Position numbers and translations under genes: made by a program | Shown: positions 54,301-63,150 of the stretch, piece by piece | Numbering within the stretch: position 1 is the first letter of the stretch | How the letters are laid out: each line of letters opens with the position of its first letter | Source of the DNA: Lachnospiraceae bacterium | GTDB lineage: Bacteria > Bacillota > Clostridia > Lachnospirales > Lachnospiraceae | Reading direction: 5' to 3' | Length of the DNA stretch: 64,000 nucleotides | Assembly: GCA_017469945.1 (NCBI GenBank) | Contig: JAFUFI010000037.1 | Coordinates: 1 to 64,000 of the forward strand | Notes under the pieces: model-generated | Databases searched by the model: none | What the model saw: only the letters and a program-made list of their open reading frames with translations | What the model was told of the DNA's origin: nothing

Positions 54301-56718
54301 TTATTTCTTCTCCATAAAGTACAGCCTGGAACCGAAGTCCTGGAAGTGGCGAACTTCTCCGTTGTAGCCTGTAGCACCGAAGGCCTGCTTTAAATGTAAG
54401 CCGCCGTTCATAAGGGTATCGCCGGAGGCAGTTACATTCTCGCTCTCACCATCCATCTTTACAAACTTCGCGATAATATCTATAAGAAGTCCGTCTTTCT
54501 TGACATGTATAGGCGCTACAGTATTTACAAGATCTCCGAACTCTCTTACATCTACTTTAAGGACTCTGTTGTAAAGATTATAAAGTGCATCCTCTTTAAG
54601 CCCTTTTGCATGGTAGCAATGGAAAGGAGAATTAGGAACAACAAGCCTTTGCATCACCATGCCCACCGCTTTTTCTTTATCCTTCGAAACGCAGGTCCAC
54701 TCCGCAAAGTTGTCACTGCTGTAAGGAACCGCCGCGGTGCCGCTTGTTGAGGCTGTAACCGTTGGCAATGCAGCATTTCCTTTTCCTCTGTAGAAGTCGC
54801 CCCACTGCAAGGTTTCTCTCCACTCCTTGTAGAGCTCTATCTGTGCCTTGATAGCTGCAACCTCTTCTTTTTTCATATCGCAAAGATTGCACTCGTATCC
54901 AAGAACTCCGAAGGAAGCCACATTAAATCTGGTCTCCAAAGGAGTCGTACGAAGCGTCTGATGATTAGGGCAGTCGGATACATGCGCTGTTACGGTTGAC
55001 ATAGGATATCCGTAGCTGTATCCGGTCTGGATTGCAAGTCTGCACATCGCATCAGTATCGTCACTTGCCCAAATCTGCGGGAAATAGCTAAGCACTCCGA
55101 GGTCGAATCTGTTTCCTCCCGCGCTGCATCCCTCGAAGAGAATATGAGGAAACTTCTCCGTAAGAGTCTTCATACAGCGGTATAATCCCTGTACGTATCT
55201 GTGCGCCAGCTCGCCCTGATGCTCTGCCGTTAAATACTGTGAGAAGTAGTCGGAAAAGATTCTGTTCATATCCCACTTAACGTAAGCAATATTTGCGGAG
55301 GAGAATACCTCAGACATCTTTTCGATAATAAAATCAACCACATCCGGATTGGAATAATCAAGTATCCGTTGGTTACGTCCCTCGGAATGAGGCTTTCCCG
55401 GTATATTAACAGCCCAGTCGGGATGGGCCTCGTAAAGCTTACTCTTTACACAGATCATCTCAGGCTCGACCCAGATTCCAAAATCCAGACCTACGCCGTT
55501 AATCTTGTCAGCAAGTCCTTTAAGGCCGCGGGGCAGTTTCTTTGTATTAACATCCCAGTCTCCGAGTGAACAACTGTCATCGTTTCTTTCTCCGAACCAG
55601 CCGTCATCCATTACGAGAAGCTCGATTCCGACTTCTTTTCCGGCCTTGGCAAGTTTCGTAAGCTTACTTTCATTTATATCAAAGTAAGCTGCCTCCCAGC
55701 TGTTTAAAAGAACGGGTCTTGTCTTTTTCTTCCACTCCCCTCGAACGATATGCTCTCTGACAAAGTCGTGCATATGATGGCTCATATCGTTATATCCCTT
55801 ACAGCTGAATGTCATAACAGCCTCGGGGGATTCAAAAACTTCTCCCGGCTTCAATACAAAGCAAAATCCCTCAGGATTGATTCCATTTACGATCCTTGTC
55901 TTTCCGAAAGCGCTTGCCTCAACGCATTCATAGTGATTCCCGCTGTATACAAGGTTAAAGCCGTATACCTCCCCCGCATCTTCGCTTGTCTCTATGGGAT
56001 GGACCATAAAGAATGGATTGCATCTGCTTGAGCTTGTTCCGGTAATCGACGATCCGATATGTTTTCCTCCGGTTACGAAAGTATCGTCCCGCTGCATTTC
56101 TCTCGCCCATGCGCCTCTGAAAGAACTGTATACATATCCCGCATGGTCAAGATCAAGAGACATACTCATTAATCTCTCTACGCTGATCTTTTCGCCGCTT
56201 GTATTTTCAAGTACTGCGTTTCTCGTGATCACGTCGCATTCTTCGTATACAACGTAATTAAGTTTCATTGTAAGGTCATATGACTTATCCTTAAGGATTA
56301 CGGTAAGCTGCTGCGCCTTTCCGGTCTCGTCGTAGGAAGAAGGCATATCCTTTAAGGAAAGGGTCTCGCTTTTAATCTCATATGAATCGTACAGAAAATC
56401 CGAAGTACGGCTTCCGTCGGCATGTGTAATGCAAACAAAGGGCTCCCTTATATCTCCCTTTCCGTATGATGACATCTCAAGTCGCATATCCTCAAGAGAG
56501 TACTGAAGATGCTCCTGGTCATAGCCTATGGTGTTTCCGGGATAGAAGGCGTGTTTTTCGCAGAGGGCATCCAATGTTCCCTCTACAGCTTCCTCCGGAA
56601 TTGTCAGCCTTTTCCCGTAATATAAGTGCTCGAGCTGTCCCGTCGAAAGTACCTTGAAGATGTATGAAGTATTTGTCGTTTCTATTATGAAACCATTATT
56701 TTCCGCAATTCGTATCAT
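54301..56718 (-). CDS. Alpha-galactosidase (GH36)
   Basis: Hydrolyses alpha-1,6-galactosides such as melibiose and raffinose. At 806 residues without a signal peptide, it is cytoplasmic and of GH36 length. The catalytic core has LLVMDDGWFGERNDD, the nucleophile Asp in YVKWDMNR, CSAGGNRFD, and the acid/base region ASDDTDAMCRLAIQ; all are typical. ATG 56718 has GAGGA eight bases upstream; the ATG at 56748 would add foreign residues. Its partner could be the GPH transporter at 57111-58940, though the intergenic space is 392 bases and holds a structured element. Confidence 0.94.
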   Translation of the reverse strand: MIRIAENNGFIIETTNTSYIFKVLSTGQLEHLYYGKRLTIPEEAVEGTLDALCEKHAFYPGNTIGYDQEHLQYSLEDMRLEMSSYGKGDIREPFVCITHADGSRTSDFLYDSYEIKSETLSLKDMPSSYDETGKAQQLTVILKDKSYDLTMKLNYVVYEECDVITRNAVLENTSGEKISVERLMSMSLDLDHAGYVYSSFRGAWAREMQRDDTFVTGGKHIGSSITGTSSSRCNPFFMVHPIETSEDAGEVYGFNLVYSGNHYECVEASAFGKTRIVNGINPEGFCFVLKPGEVFESPEAVMTFSCKGYNDMSHHMHDFVREHIVRGEWKKKTRPVLLNSWEAAYFDINESKLTKLAKAGKEVGIELLVMDDGWFGERNDDSCSLGDWDVNTKKLPRGLKGLADKINGVGLDFGIWVEPEMICVKSKLYEAHPDWAVNIPGKPHSEGRNQRILDYSNPDVVDFIIEKMSEVFSSANIAYVKWDMNRIFSDYFSQYLTAEHQGELAHRYVQGLYRCMKTLTEKFPHILFEGCSAGGNRFDLGVLSYFPQIWASDDTDAMCRLAIQTGYSYGYPMSTVTAHVSDCPNHQTLRTTPLETRFNVASFGVLGYECNLCDMKKEEVAAIKAQIELYKEWRETLQWGDFYRGKGNAALPTVTASTSGTAAVPYSSDNFAEWTCVSKDKEKAVGMVMQRLVVPNSPFHCYHAKGLKEDALYNLYNRVLKVDVREFGDLVNTVAPIHVKKDGLLIDIIAKFVKMDGESENVTASGDTLMNGGLHLKQAFGATGYNGEVRHFQDFGSRLYFMEKK

Positions 56719-56868
56719 ATGAAATTCCTCATTATTTCTTACGCGCATGCAACATATTCAGCATTTAACTTAGTATGTTTATGTAGTATTCCTAGTTACG
56801 CCGCCGCTCGCCTGTCATCAATAATATATCATAAATGTCCTGTGTATATAACTCCTGCCCTAAGCAGC

Positions 56869-56897
56869 ACATTAGGCATATTTTATACCCTTGTCAA
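56869..56897 (-). promoter_or_regulatory. Tentative promoter upstream of the alpha-galactosidase gene
   Basis: Minus strand TTGACA (56897..56892), 17 nt, TAATGT (56874..56869). A second TTGACA lies 25 bases further upstream. The leader would be about 140 bases. The -10 is poor. The rest of 56719-56868 shows nothing recognisable. Confidence 0.35.
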
Positions 56898-56940
56898 AGC
56901 AATTGTATCTTCTGTCAAGAATAAACAGACGACTTCCTAC

Positions 56941-57101
56941 ACGAAATATGTCATCCGGCAATATGTCCGAGGCCGGCACTTAGCGAAAAAGAGCGAAGCT
57001 CTATTTGAGCTTAGTACCGCTGCCACGAGGACCCTATAGCCGCGAGGCGGTGCCGGAGACATATTCGTTTAGGAAATCGTCGTCACTAGGATAGTCCTAA
57101 A
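56941..57101. ncRNA. Structured element of about 160 nt, possibly an RNA or repeat
   Basis: Nested pairs frame the region: AATATGTC (56960-56967) with GACATATT (57058-57065), CCGGCAC with GTGCCGG, an inner AGAGC-GAA-GCTCT hairpin with GC flanks, and CCGC/GCGG. A second copy of the left arm (ACGAAATATGTC, from 56941) could pair instead with GACATATTCGT. TTTAGGA (57068-57074) pairs with TCCTAAA (57095-57101). No open frame fits. It could be an RNA gene, an untranslated control element or a genomic repeat; no known class is recognised. Confidence 0.5.
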
Positions 57102-57110
57102 TGTATGCAA

Positions 57111-58940
57111 TTATGCTTTCTTGGCTGCAAGCTGCTTTGTGATCTCCTCAAGTTTCTCATCCGTCAGCTTATATCTTGCTCTAAAGATAATAAGCGCGAT
57201 AACAAGCACAAACACAGGTAAAACAGTCATCACAAATCTAAGTCCGATAACCGAGCTTCCGGATACAACAGTAGCTCCGTTAGCCATAATATCCGCCACT
57301 CTTGCCTTAAGACCGGCTACAAGGCTTCCGTCTATCGCTTCATAAGTGCTGTCGGACTTGCTTATATTAAATACCGACAGGCAGATAGATGCGGCAAGCG
57401 CAGCAATACCGGATGCAAGTTTAACAACAAAGGTCTGCATCGAGAAAATAACCGACTCATCACGCCTGTTGTTCTTAAGCTCTCCGTAGTCAACGGTGTT
57501 TGCAAGGAATACGGTTACGATTACGTTAAGCATTCCGACTGCTGCCATAATAAAGAATCCGGGTGCAAAGAAAGGATATACAATGCTTGTTCCGGTAAGC
57601 GCCATAATAAGCAGAACGACATATCCTCCGATTGCAGAGAAAATGCAAATATAGAAAATCTTCATGGTGCTGAACCACTTTCTAAGGAGCGGGAAAAGCG
57701 CCATCATCGCAAGTATCTGGCATGCACCGGCGAATGTGTTAAATGTTGTATAGTTGCCCTGCCAATTAGCCCCTCCGAGATCATACTTGAAGAAGTAGAT
57801 AAGAAGGTTTGATGTAATGTAAGTAGCAGAGTTTACAAGGACGATGGTAATAACCATAGCCATTGCCTGGTCGTTTTGAAGAAGTGCCTTAAACATATCC
57901 CCGACTTTCGCAGTCTGCACATCAACGGTTGACTTCTCCTTGATGAAAAGACATGTGATAAGGATAAATACAAAGAAGAGTACTGCAATGATAAGGGAGA
58001 ACCACTTGAATCCTTCTCGCTCTACTTCCTTCTTTGATGTAAGACTGATGTTGACGCTATCCCCATCGGTTATCTTTGAAAATTCATCCTCCGTTACATA
58101 TAAGCAGATTACAGCTTCTCCTTCTGCCGAATCCTTAGCAACATCAAGTCCCTGAAGAGTAAGTGCATCTCCTCCTTCGCTCGAATAGGTAAGGCTTCCT
58201 GCAGTTACGTCATATTTCGCATTGCTTGCATTGAATGATAAAGCTTCTTCGAATTCAGACTTATCCGCAGTAACATTTAACGAAACGTCCCCGCTGAGAG
58301 TCTTTACATTTCCGGTTGCCGCTCCGGTTTCGTCCATCTCCGCAACGTAAGCTGTAACATTTGTGTAGCTGTTTGTAACGTTATTAGCGCTGTTTGTTGT
58401 AGCCGCATTACCTAAAAACGATACCGCCATAACAGTGACAACGGTTACAATGGCGGAGCCCACTCCGGCGCAGGTTCTTCCGAGAGCGGACATATTCTCA
58501 CGCTCTTTACCTCCGTCGGTAAATGCGGGAACCATTGACCAGTAAGGGATATCCATCATTGTATAGGTTACGCCCCAAAGGATGTAAAATATAGCTGCAT
58601 ACGCTACAAGTCCGCTTCCCGAAAGCTTAGGCGGAGCGGCGAACATAACAAACAAAACTACCGCGTTTGTAAGCGTTCCGATAAAAAGCCAAGGCCTGAA
58701 TTTTCCCCATCTAGTCTTTGTCTTGGCAACAAGTACTCCCATCAAAGGATCGTTGAAAGCGTCAAATACTCTGGCAATGAGAAGTATAATACCCATAACC
58801 CAGGCCGATACGCCCATAATATCCTGATAGTAGTATAGGATATAGCTTGCCGAAAGCATATAAACCATATCCTTTCCTACAGCTCCTATGCCGTAGGCAA
58901 ATTTTTCTTTACCCGAAAGTTTTTTCTTACCCTGTTCCAT
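57111..58940 (-). CDS. GPH/MelB-type sugar transporter with an inserted outside domain
   Basis: A 609-residue transporter of the glycoside-pentoside-hexuronide family (MFS fold): GKEKFAYGIGAVGKDMVYMLSASYILYYYQD, RVFDAFNDPLMGVLVAKTKTRWGKFRPWL, and WGVTYTMMDIPYWSMVPAF are all characteristic. Residues about 178-305, between helices 5 and 6, form an extra domain of about 130 residues rich in Thr, Ser and Asn (LNVTADKSEFEEALSF), which usual members (about 460 residues) lack. By topology it should face outside. It follows the GT-B-like gene by 32 bases in the TetR operon. Substrate could be galactosides, given the alpha-galactosidase downstream. Confidence 0.9.
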   Translation of the reverse strand: MEQGKKKLSGKEKFAYGIGAVGKDMVYMLSASYILYYYQDIMGVSAWVMGIILLIARVFDAFNDPLMGVLVAKTKTRWGKFRPWLFIGTLTNAVVLFVMFAAPPKLSGSGLVAYAAIFYILWGVTYTMMDIPYWSMVPAFTDGGKERENMSALGRTCAGVGSAIVTVVTVMAVSFLGNAATTNSANNVTNSYTNVTAYVAEMDETGAATGNVKTLSGDVSLNVTADKSEFEEALSFNASNAKYDVTAGSLTYSSEGGDALTLQGLDVAKDSAEGEAVICLYVTEDEFSKITDGDSVNISLTSKKEVEREGFKWFSLIIAVLFFVFILITCLFIKEKSTVDVQTAKVGDMFKALLQNDQAMAMVITIVLVNSATYITSNLLIYFFKYDLGGANWQGNYTTFNTFAGACQILAMMALFPLLRKWFSTMKIFYICIFSAIGGYVVLLIMALTGTSIVYPFFAPGFFIMAAVGMLNVIVTVFLANTVDYGELKNNRRDESVIFSMQTFVVKLASGIAALAASICLSVFNISKSDSTYEAIDGSLVAGLKARVADIMANGATVVSGSSVIGLRFVMTVLPVFVLVIALIIFRARYKLTDEKLEEITKQLAAKKA

Positions 58941-58972
58941 AATTCCTCCTTATTTGAAACCCCAATTTCCGG

Positions 58973-60472
58973 TTAATTCTTTTTAAGTCCCATAGCAAGT
59001 TCAACAACCTTATAAGCTCCGTCGTACAAACCTACTTCTTTGTTGGAAATAATCGCACCGCACATATCCTCAAGCAGACTTCCGGAGTTCATAAATCTGT
59101 CCACCATCTGAAGGGTATGCGGGATGTCTCTGCATTCAAGCGTTCCGTCTCCCATTTCCGCGGAATGAATAGCTCCCCACATTTCATGTTTTCCGACGCG
59201 CCTGATAAAAAGCTTAGGCACAGGATAAAATGCAAGTTCACTGGGCTTTGTAACGAGAACGTCGCAGCTTCTCATAAGAAGGTTCGTGCAGTAAACAGCC
59301 TCAAAAATGTTTTTGTGCCAAAATCCATGGATTCCGCTTACATCCGCATCTTCCGAAAGAGCATACTCGGCAAATTTCTCGGTATCCGCCCAATTATCCA
59401 TATGTTCCGTGGCTACTTCAGCCATACCTGGGATTTCTGCCTTTAGCTCATCCCAAACGTTTCTGTAATCCCCTACATTTACATAAAGCGCAGCTTTCTT
59501 TTCTTTGATGAAGGGAAGTAAGTATTTAATAATAGCTGCAAATATTTCCTTCTGCGCTCCGGCGCCGCCGATGGTCAAAAGGAATCTCATAGGTTTTCCT
59601 TCTTCTTTTCTTCTGATGCGCGCCTCGCAGTCCTTCTCGATATTTACAACAAGCTCATGATCGATATAGTGGCCGGTATAAACAAGAGACCCTTCGGGCA
59701 TCGGCTTGCATACCTTCTTTTTCATCATTCCGTTGCAGATGGCGTATCCCTGATATGCATTGCGACACTGTATAGTATGAACTGCGCCTTCCGCGTAGTG
59801 CAATGCCATAGGCCAGTTATCCGGAATAGCGTTCACAACATATTTCATTCCCGCGTGGAGCGCTGCCTGTGCCGGCCAAACGTGTGTGCCGACCACGGGA
59901 ATCTCCTTGGGAACATTTTTATAAACAGGAGCCATAAGTTCGGCATTTTTCTGATCTGCCGCATTATACGACAAAGCTCTGAAACCCTCATAGTTCATAG
60001 GTTCCCAGACAAGCTTATTGAAAATGGGATTCTTCGAAAGCCTTGAGCCGAGTGAATATAGATCGTTTTGCGCTCCGATAACCTTTGTGCAGGTAGTCTC
60101 TTTATAAGAATTCAGGTCCATCCAGTATGGCGTATATCCCAGATACTTTGCGCAGGAAGCAATTGCCATAGATATGCGGTAATGTCCGAATCCCATGCGG
60201 ATATTTCCGACAATGATTCCTTTTTCTGTATCCCATGAAAGCTCGGGAAGCTGAGAATCGGGATCGTAATGCGCATTTGAGTTAAGATCCCCTACCAGCA
60301 CATTGTTAACGCCAAGGCTGTCTCCGATATATTTATTCTTTTCTATTCTTACGGGATATGAGGCATTGCTGTCGTCCCCGTACTTTCTTATGTACTTTCT
60401 TTTACTTCGGGCAGCTTTTGAAACAACGCTTTTAGGCATTTCATTTCCAAAAATAGATGCGGATCTGTCCAT
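58973..60472 (-). CDS. GT-B-like protein of unknown activity
   Basis: A 499-residue soluble protein. GIIVGNIRMGFGHYRISMAIAS (about residues 90-111) resembles the Gly-rich loop of MurG/MGDG-synthase-like GT-B enzymes (GxGHxxxA), and FLLTIGGAGAQKEIFAAI with VTKPSELAFYPVPKLFI recalls the second-domain nucleotide-binding half. The N-terminal 60 residues are basic (KAARSKRKYIRKYG). I know homologues only as unnamed proteins. Sugar-transfer to lipid or protein is possible but not shown. It lies between the TetR gene and the sugar transporter, all closely spaced. Confidence 0.55.
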   Translation of the reverse strand: MDRSASIFGNEMPKSVVSKAARSKRKYIRKYGDDSNASYPVRIEKNKYIGDSLGVNNVLVGDLNSNAHYDPDSQLPELSWDTEKGIIVGNIRMGFGHYRISMAIASCAKYLGYTPYWMDLNSYKETTCTKVIGAQNDLYSLGSRLSKNPIFNKLVWEPMNYEGFRALSYNAADQKNAELMAPVYKNVPKEIPVVGTHVWPAQAALHAGMKYVVNAIPDNWPMALHYAEGAVHTIQCRNAYQGYAICNGMMKKKVCKPMPEGSLVYTGHYIDHELVVNIEKDCEARIRRKEEGKPMRFLLTIGGAGAQKEIFAAIIKYLLPFIKEKKAALYVNVGDYRNVWDELKAEIPGMAEVATEHMDNWADTEKFAEYALSEDADVSGIHGFWHKNIFEAVYCTNLLMRSCDVLVTKPSELAFYPVPKLFIRRVGKHEMWGAIHSAEMGDGTLECRDIPHTLQMVDRFMNSGSLLEDMCGAIISNKEVGLYDGAYKVVELAMGLKKN

Positions 60473-60485
60473 ATTTGCCTCCTTT

Positions 60486-61058
60486 TTATCTGACGGCTAT
60501 TCCATCAACGATGATATCTACTACTCCGGCAAGAGCCTCGTTATAGGTCATCTTGTTTTTGAGGAGAATATCTCTCGAGAAAAACTGTTCAAGAGATGAT
60601 TCAAGCATGGTCTTTACAAGAAAAATCGGTATGTCTCTGATCACACCCTCTTTTATTCCTTTTTCGATAAGGCTGATGGTGTCTTCCCATCCGGTTTCAA
60701 GTCTCTCTTCTACTTTTCTGTAAATATCGGGATATTTATCCCTAAGCATATAAAGCTGTCTGAAATCAATCTCGCTATAGCTTTCCGGCATCACACCAAG
60801 TATTACTTTTACCCTTTCGGTAGTGGAAAGTTTGGAATCATTAAGGACCTCTTCCTTCTTTTCCGCTATATTGTCAAAAAGGTAATCAACCATATCAAAG
60901 AAAAGTTCATTCTTTTCCTTGTAGGAAACATATATGGTTTTTTTACTCATTCCAAGTTCATGAGCAAGGTCATCCATTGTAAATTTAAGACCTTTTTTGT
61001 TGAACACTCTGATAGTGCCTTCAAGTATATGCTCCTGCTGCTTTGTTCTTTCTGCCAT
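60486..61058 (-). CDS. TetR-family regulator
   Basis: A 190-residue repressor-type protein. The N-terminal helix-turn-helix is ILEGTIRVFNKKGLKFTMDDLAHELGMSKKTIYVSYKEKNELFFDM in three helices, standard for TetR; the ligand-binding C-terminus (about residues 60-190) is all helix and diverse. GAGGAA precedes the start. Its gene leads the TetR, GT-B-like, transporter operon, and palindrome GTTTCGGTTCGGAAAC in the leader may be its own binding site. Ligand unknown. Confidence 0.9.
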   Translation of the reverse strand: MAERTKQQEHILEGTIRVFNKKGLKFTMDDLAHELGMSKKTIYVSYKEKNELFFDMVDYLFDNIAEKKEEVLNDSKLSTTERVKVILGVMPESYSEIDFRQLYMLRDKYPDIYRKVEERLETGWEDTISLIEKGIKEGVIRDIPIFLVKTMLESSLEQFFSRDILLKNKMTYNEALAGVVDIIVDGIAVR

Positions 61059-61085
61059 GTTATTTCCTCGTATCTTTCTGATTCT

Positions 61086-61101
61086 GTTTCGGTTCGGAAA
61101 C
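61086..61101. promoter_or_regulatory. Putative TetR operator
   Basis: GTTTCGGTTCGGAAAC has inverted arms GTTTC and GAAAC around six bases. It lies downstream of the -10 at 61125-61130, where a bound repressor would block transcription. Other GTTTC or GAAAC words flank the promoter (61119 region, 61155). Confidence 0.5.
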
Positions 61102-61124
61102 GATGAACCCCCTTCTTAGTTTCC

Positions 61125-61154
61125 ATTATAAAGTGCATGCCTTTACACGCGCAA
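61125..61154 (-). promoter_or_regulatory. Sigma-A promoter of the TetR operon
   Basis: Minus strand TTGCGC (61154..61149), 18 nt, TATAAT (61130..61125), about 65 bases before the TetR start codon. Confidence 0.65.
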
Positions 61155-61281
61155 GAAACTAAATCACGAAAAAGTGTTTCCGTTTTTGGTAAATTTAAAC
61201 AATTTTATGCATCTGCGTGTATTTAAGGCTTTTTTATGATAGGATTATTATTAACGAAAAGCTTAATACGGGGAAAAGGCT

Positions 61282-62001
61282 ATGAGAAAAAATAGATTTT
61301 TGACATTTATGGTAATATTCCTTCTGCTTGTGATCCTTACAGGAGGCGGACTGCTTGTTTATAAGAATTTTTTTGCTAAGGACACCTCTTATGTAGGCTC
61401 CTGGAGCAGGGAAATAGATCTTCGCGGATATGTTATCGAGGAAATGAATGAATGGTTCAAAGATCCGACTACAGCCGCTCTCGTTACCTTTGACGATACA
61501 AAGGTTACCGTTAAAGTCGATCTTGTATTTACGGGCGACGGGAAGTTCTCCGAAAAGATAGATGAAAAAAGCTTTGAAGAAGCTAAAAAATCCGCAGATG
61601 CTCTTGCCCTTTCAGGTCTTATCAGTTTCCTTGAAAAAAGGCTTGATAATGCAGGTATAGACAGTGCCTCTTCAGGAAAGAGCATAGACGAGCTTATTGA
61701 AGACGCTCTCGGTATGAGCGTCGCCGAATACATGAAAAATAGCGGCCCCGAACTTTTGCCGACTCTTGATGCCCTTAAAGATATGTACAACACCTCAGGG
61801 ACTTACGAAGTAAAGGACAATTCCATGAAACGCACCCTTGGCGGTAAATCCATCTGCGAGTCTTTCTTCGTAAAAGATGATTTCCTTGTCTTTGCCGGAA
61901 CGGTTGATGATACATTTGGGCCGAGCCTTGGAAAGAGCATTTCAGATGATGAGCCCCTTAAAATGCTCTACGACTACCCCGCCGTTTATACAAAGAAATA
62001 A
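61282..62001 (+). CDS. Single-pass membrane-anchored protein, unknown function
   Basis: A 239-residue protein with an N-terminal membrane helix (FLTFMVIFLLLVILTGGGLLVY), the rest outside. The body begins SYVGSWSREIDLRGYVIEEMN and has repeated charged helices (KSFEEAKKSADALALSGLI), then GTYEVKDNSMKRTLGGKSICESFF, like small lipocalin-type or DUF-type lipid-binding modules in Firmicutes (YVGxW at the start of the mature part). No family is named. It is transcribed divergently from the TetR operon and ends seven bases from the convergent SGNH gene. Confidence 0.6.
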   Translation: MRKNRFLTFMVIFLLLVILTGGGLLVYKNFFAKDTSYVGSWSREIDLRGYVIEEMNEWFKDPTTAALVTFDDTKVTVKVDLVFTGDGKFSEKIDEKSFEEAKKSADALALSGLISFLEKRLDNAGIDSASSGKSIDELIEDALGMSVAEYMKNSGPELLPTLDALKDMYNTSGTYEVKDNSMKRTLGGKSICESFFVKDDFLVFAGTVDDTFGPSLGKSISDDEPLKMLYDYPAVYTKK

Positions 62002-62008
62002 ATCGGCC

Positions 62009-63058
62009 CTATTTAAATATGCTTTCGTAATCGTAGGCAGAATAGATATTCCTGATCCTGTTCAGATATTCATCCTTATTGTCCATTGTTATCCTATGGT
62101 TATCTGAGTGTATGGATTCCAGAATGTATTTACCGGTTTCCTCTCCAAAATGCAATCCATCGATATAATTGTCAAAATTGCAGGTTATCTCCGTACAGTC
62201 GTCAAAGGCATAAACCTTGATATTATCTGCCTCGCTAAGCTTTAAAAAGGCTTCGCTTAAAGCGTCTAAAGTATAATCAAAGCCTCCGCTCCTAAGACTT
62301 GCATCCCAATAGCAGACATTTACCGGCGGTATAAAGACAATGAATTCTATATCAGGATTATTTTTAGCAGTCTTAATTATATTCTCATACAGATTCTCGT
62401 CTTCTATGCTTCTGTCCTCTTCCGTAAAGACCTGTTTTTCGTCTGTTATGGGAAGTCTTTCGAAAGTAGTAAGTACCGCTTCCTTTCCAAATACCTTACT
62501 GTCGTTCCAGTTTTCATAATCATCAAAACTGTCGGCCTTTTGACCCGAAGCAAGCTTTGCGGCGCTTCTTCCGATAGATGTCATCACATCTCTGTTAAAA
62601 AGATATCTATAATCATTAAAAGGATTTTTATCGTATAGATATTCCGGGATATCTTCGTAATCTACGGTGTCTTTTTCCTGTACTAATCTTCCGATATCAA
62701 GCCCTCTTATCACAACCTTTAAATCCTTGTTCGAGCTTACTGCTGTATCCACAAGTCCCGCAGTTTCATATAAAGACCCGCCCGCAAAGGACATTCTTAC
62801 AGCTTCGCAGTCCCAAAGCTCTGAGGCATAGCTCGGGAGAAGAACCTGGGTAGTGCTGCTGCCCGTGATCATCAGTTCATAATCAAAATGCTTTGCTATC
62901 CCGTCATTTTGATATCTTTCATTCTCCAGAGCGTATGGATATCCCTTTATGGGCTTATGGTAGTGAAAGAAAGGATCGCAGATAACCACTGTCAATCCTG
63001 TTATCACCAGGGGCAGTAATAGCAATATGCATATAACGACAACTCTTTTTTTATTCAA
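62009..63058 (-). CDS. SGNH-hydrolase-like membrane protein, probable partner of the MBOAT
   Basis: A 349-residue protein with an N-terminal membrane helix (VVVICILLLLPLVITGLTVVI) and an outside domain with an SGNH-like pattern: block I ITGSSTTQ (Ser), later NVCYWD and block V DGLHFGEETG (Asp and His). These proteins often act with MBOAT enzymes in O-acetylation of surface polymers such as alginate or teichoic acid; here the MBOAT gene is divergent at 63151. TTG is the start codon, with GGAG six bases upstream. The polymer is unknown. Confidence 0.7.
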   Translation of the reverse strand: MNKKRVVVICILLLLPLVITGLTVVICDPFFHYHKPIKGYPYALENERYQNDGIAKHFDYELMITGSSTTQVLLPSYASELWDCEAVRMSFAGGSLYETAGLVDTAVSSNKDLKVVIRGLDIGRLVQEKDTVDYEDIPEYLYDKNPFNDYRYLFNRDVMTSIGRSAAKLASGQKADSFDDYENWNDSKVFGKEAVLTTFERLPITDEKQVFTEEDRSIEDENLYENIIKTAKNNPDIEFIVFIPPVNVCYWDASLRSGGFDYTLDALSEAFLKLSEADNIKVYAFDDCTEITCNFDNYIDGLHFGEETGKYILESIHSDNHRITMDNKDEYLNRIRNIYSAYDYESIFK

Positions 63059-63150
63059 ATCAACTCTCCGCTTTAAACTTCATTACTGGCGTCCTAAAGC
63101 TTCTTGTAGTAAAATACTAATAGCTTTGTAAAAACCAAAGGATGAGAATA

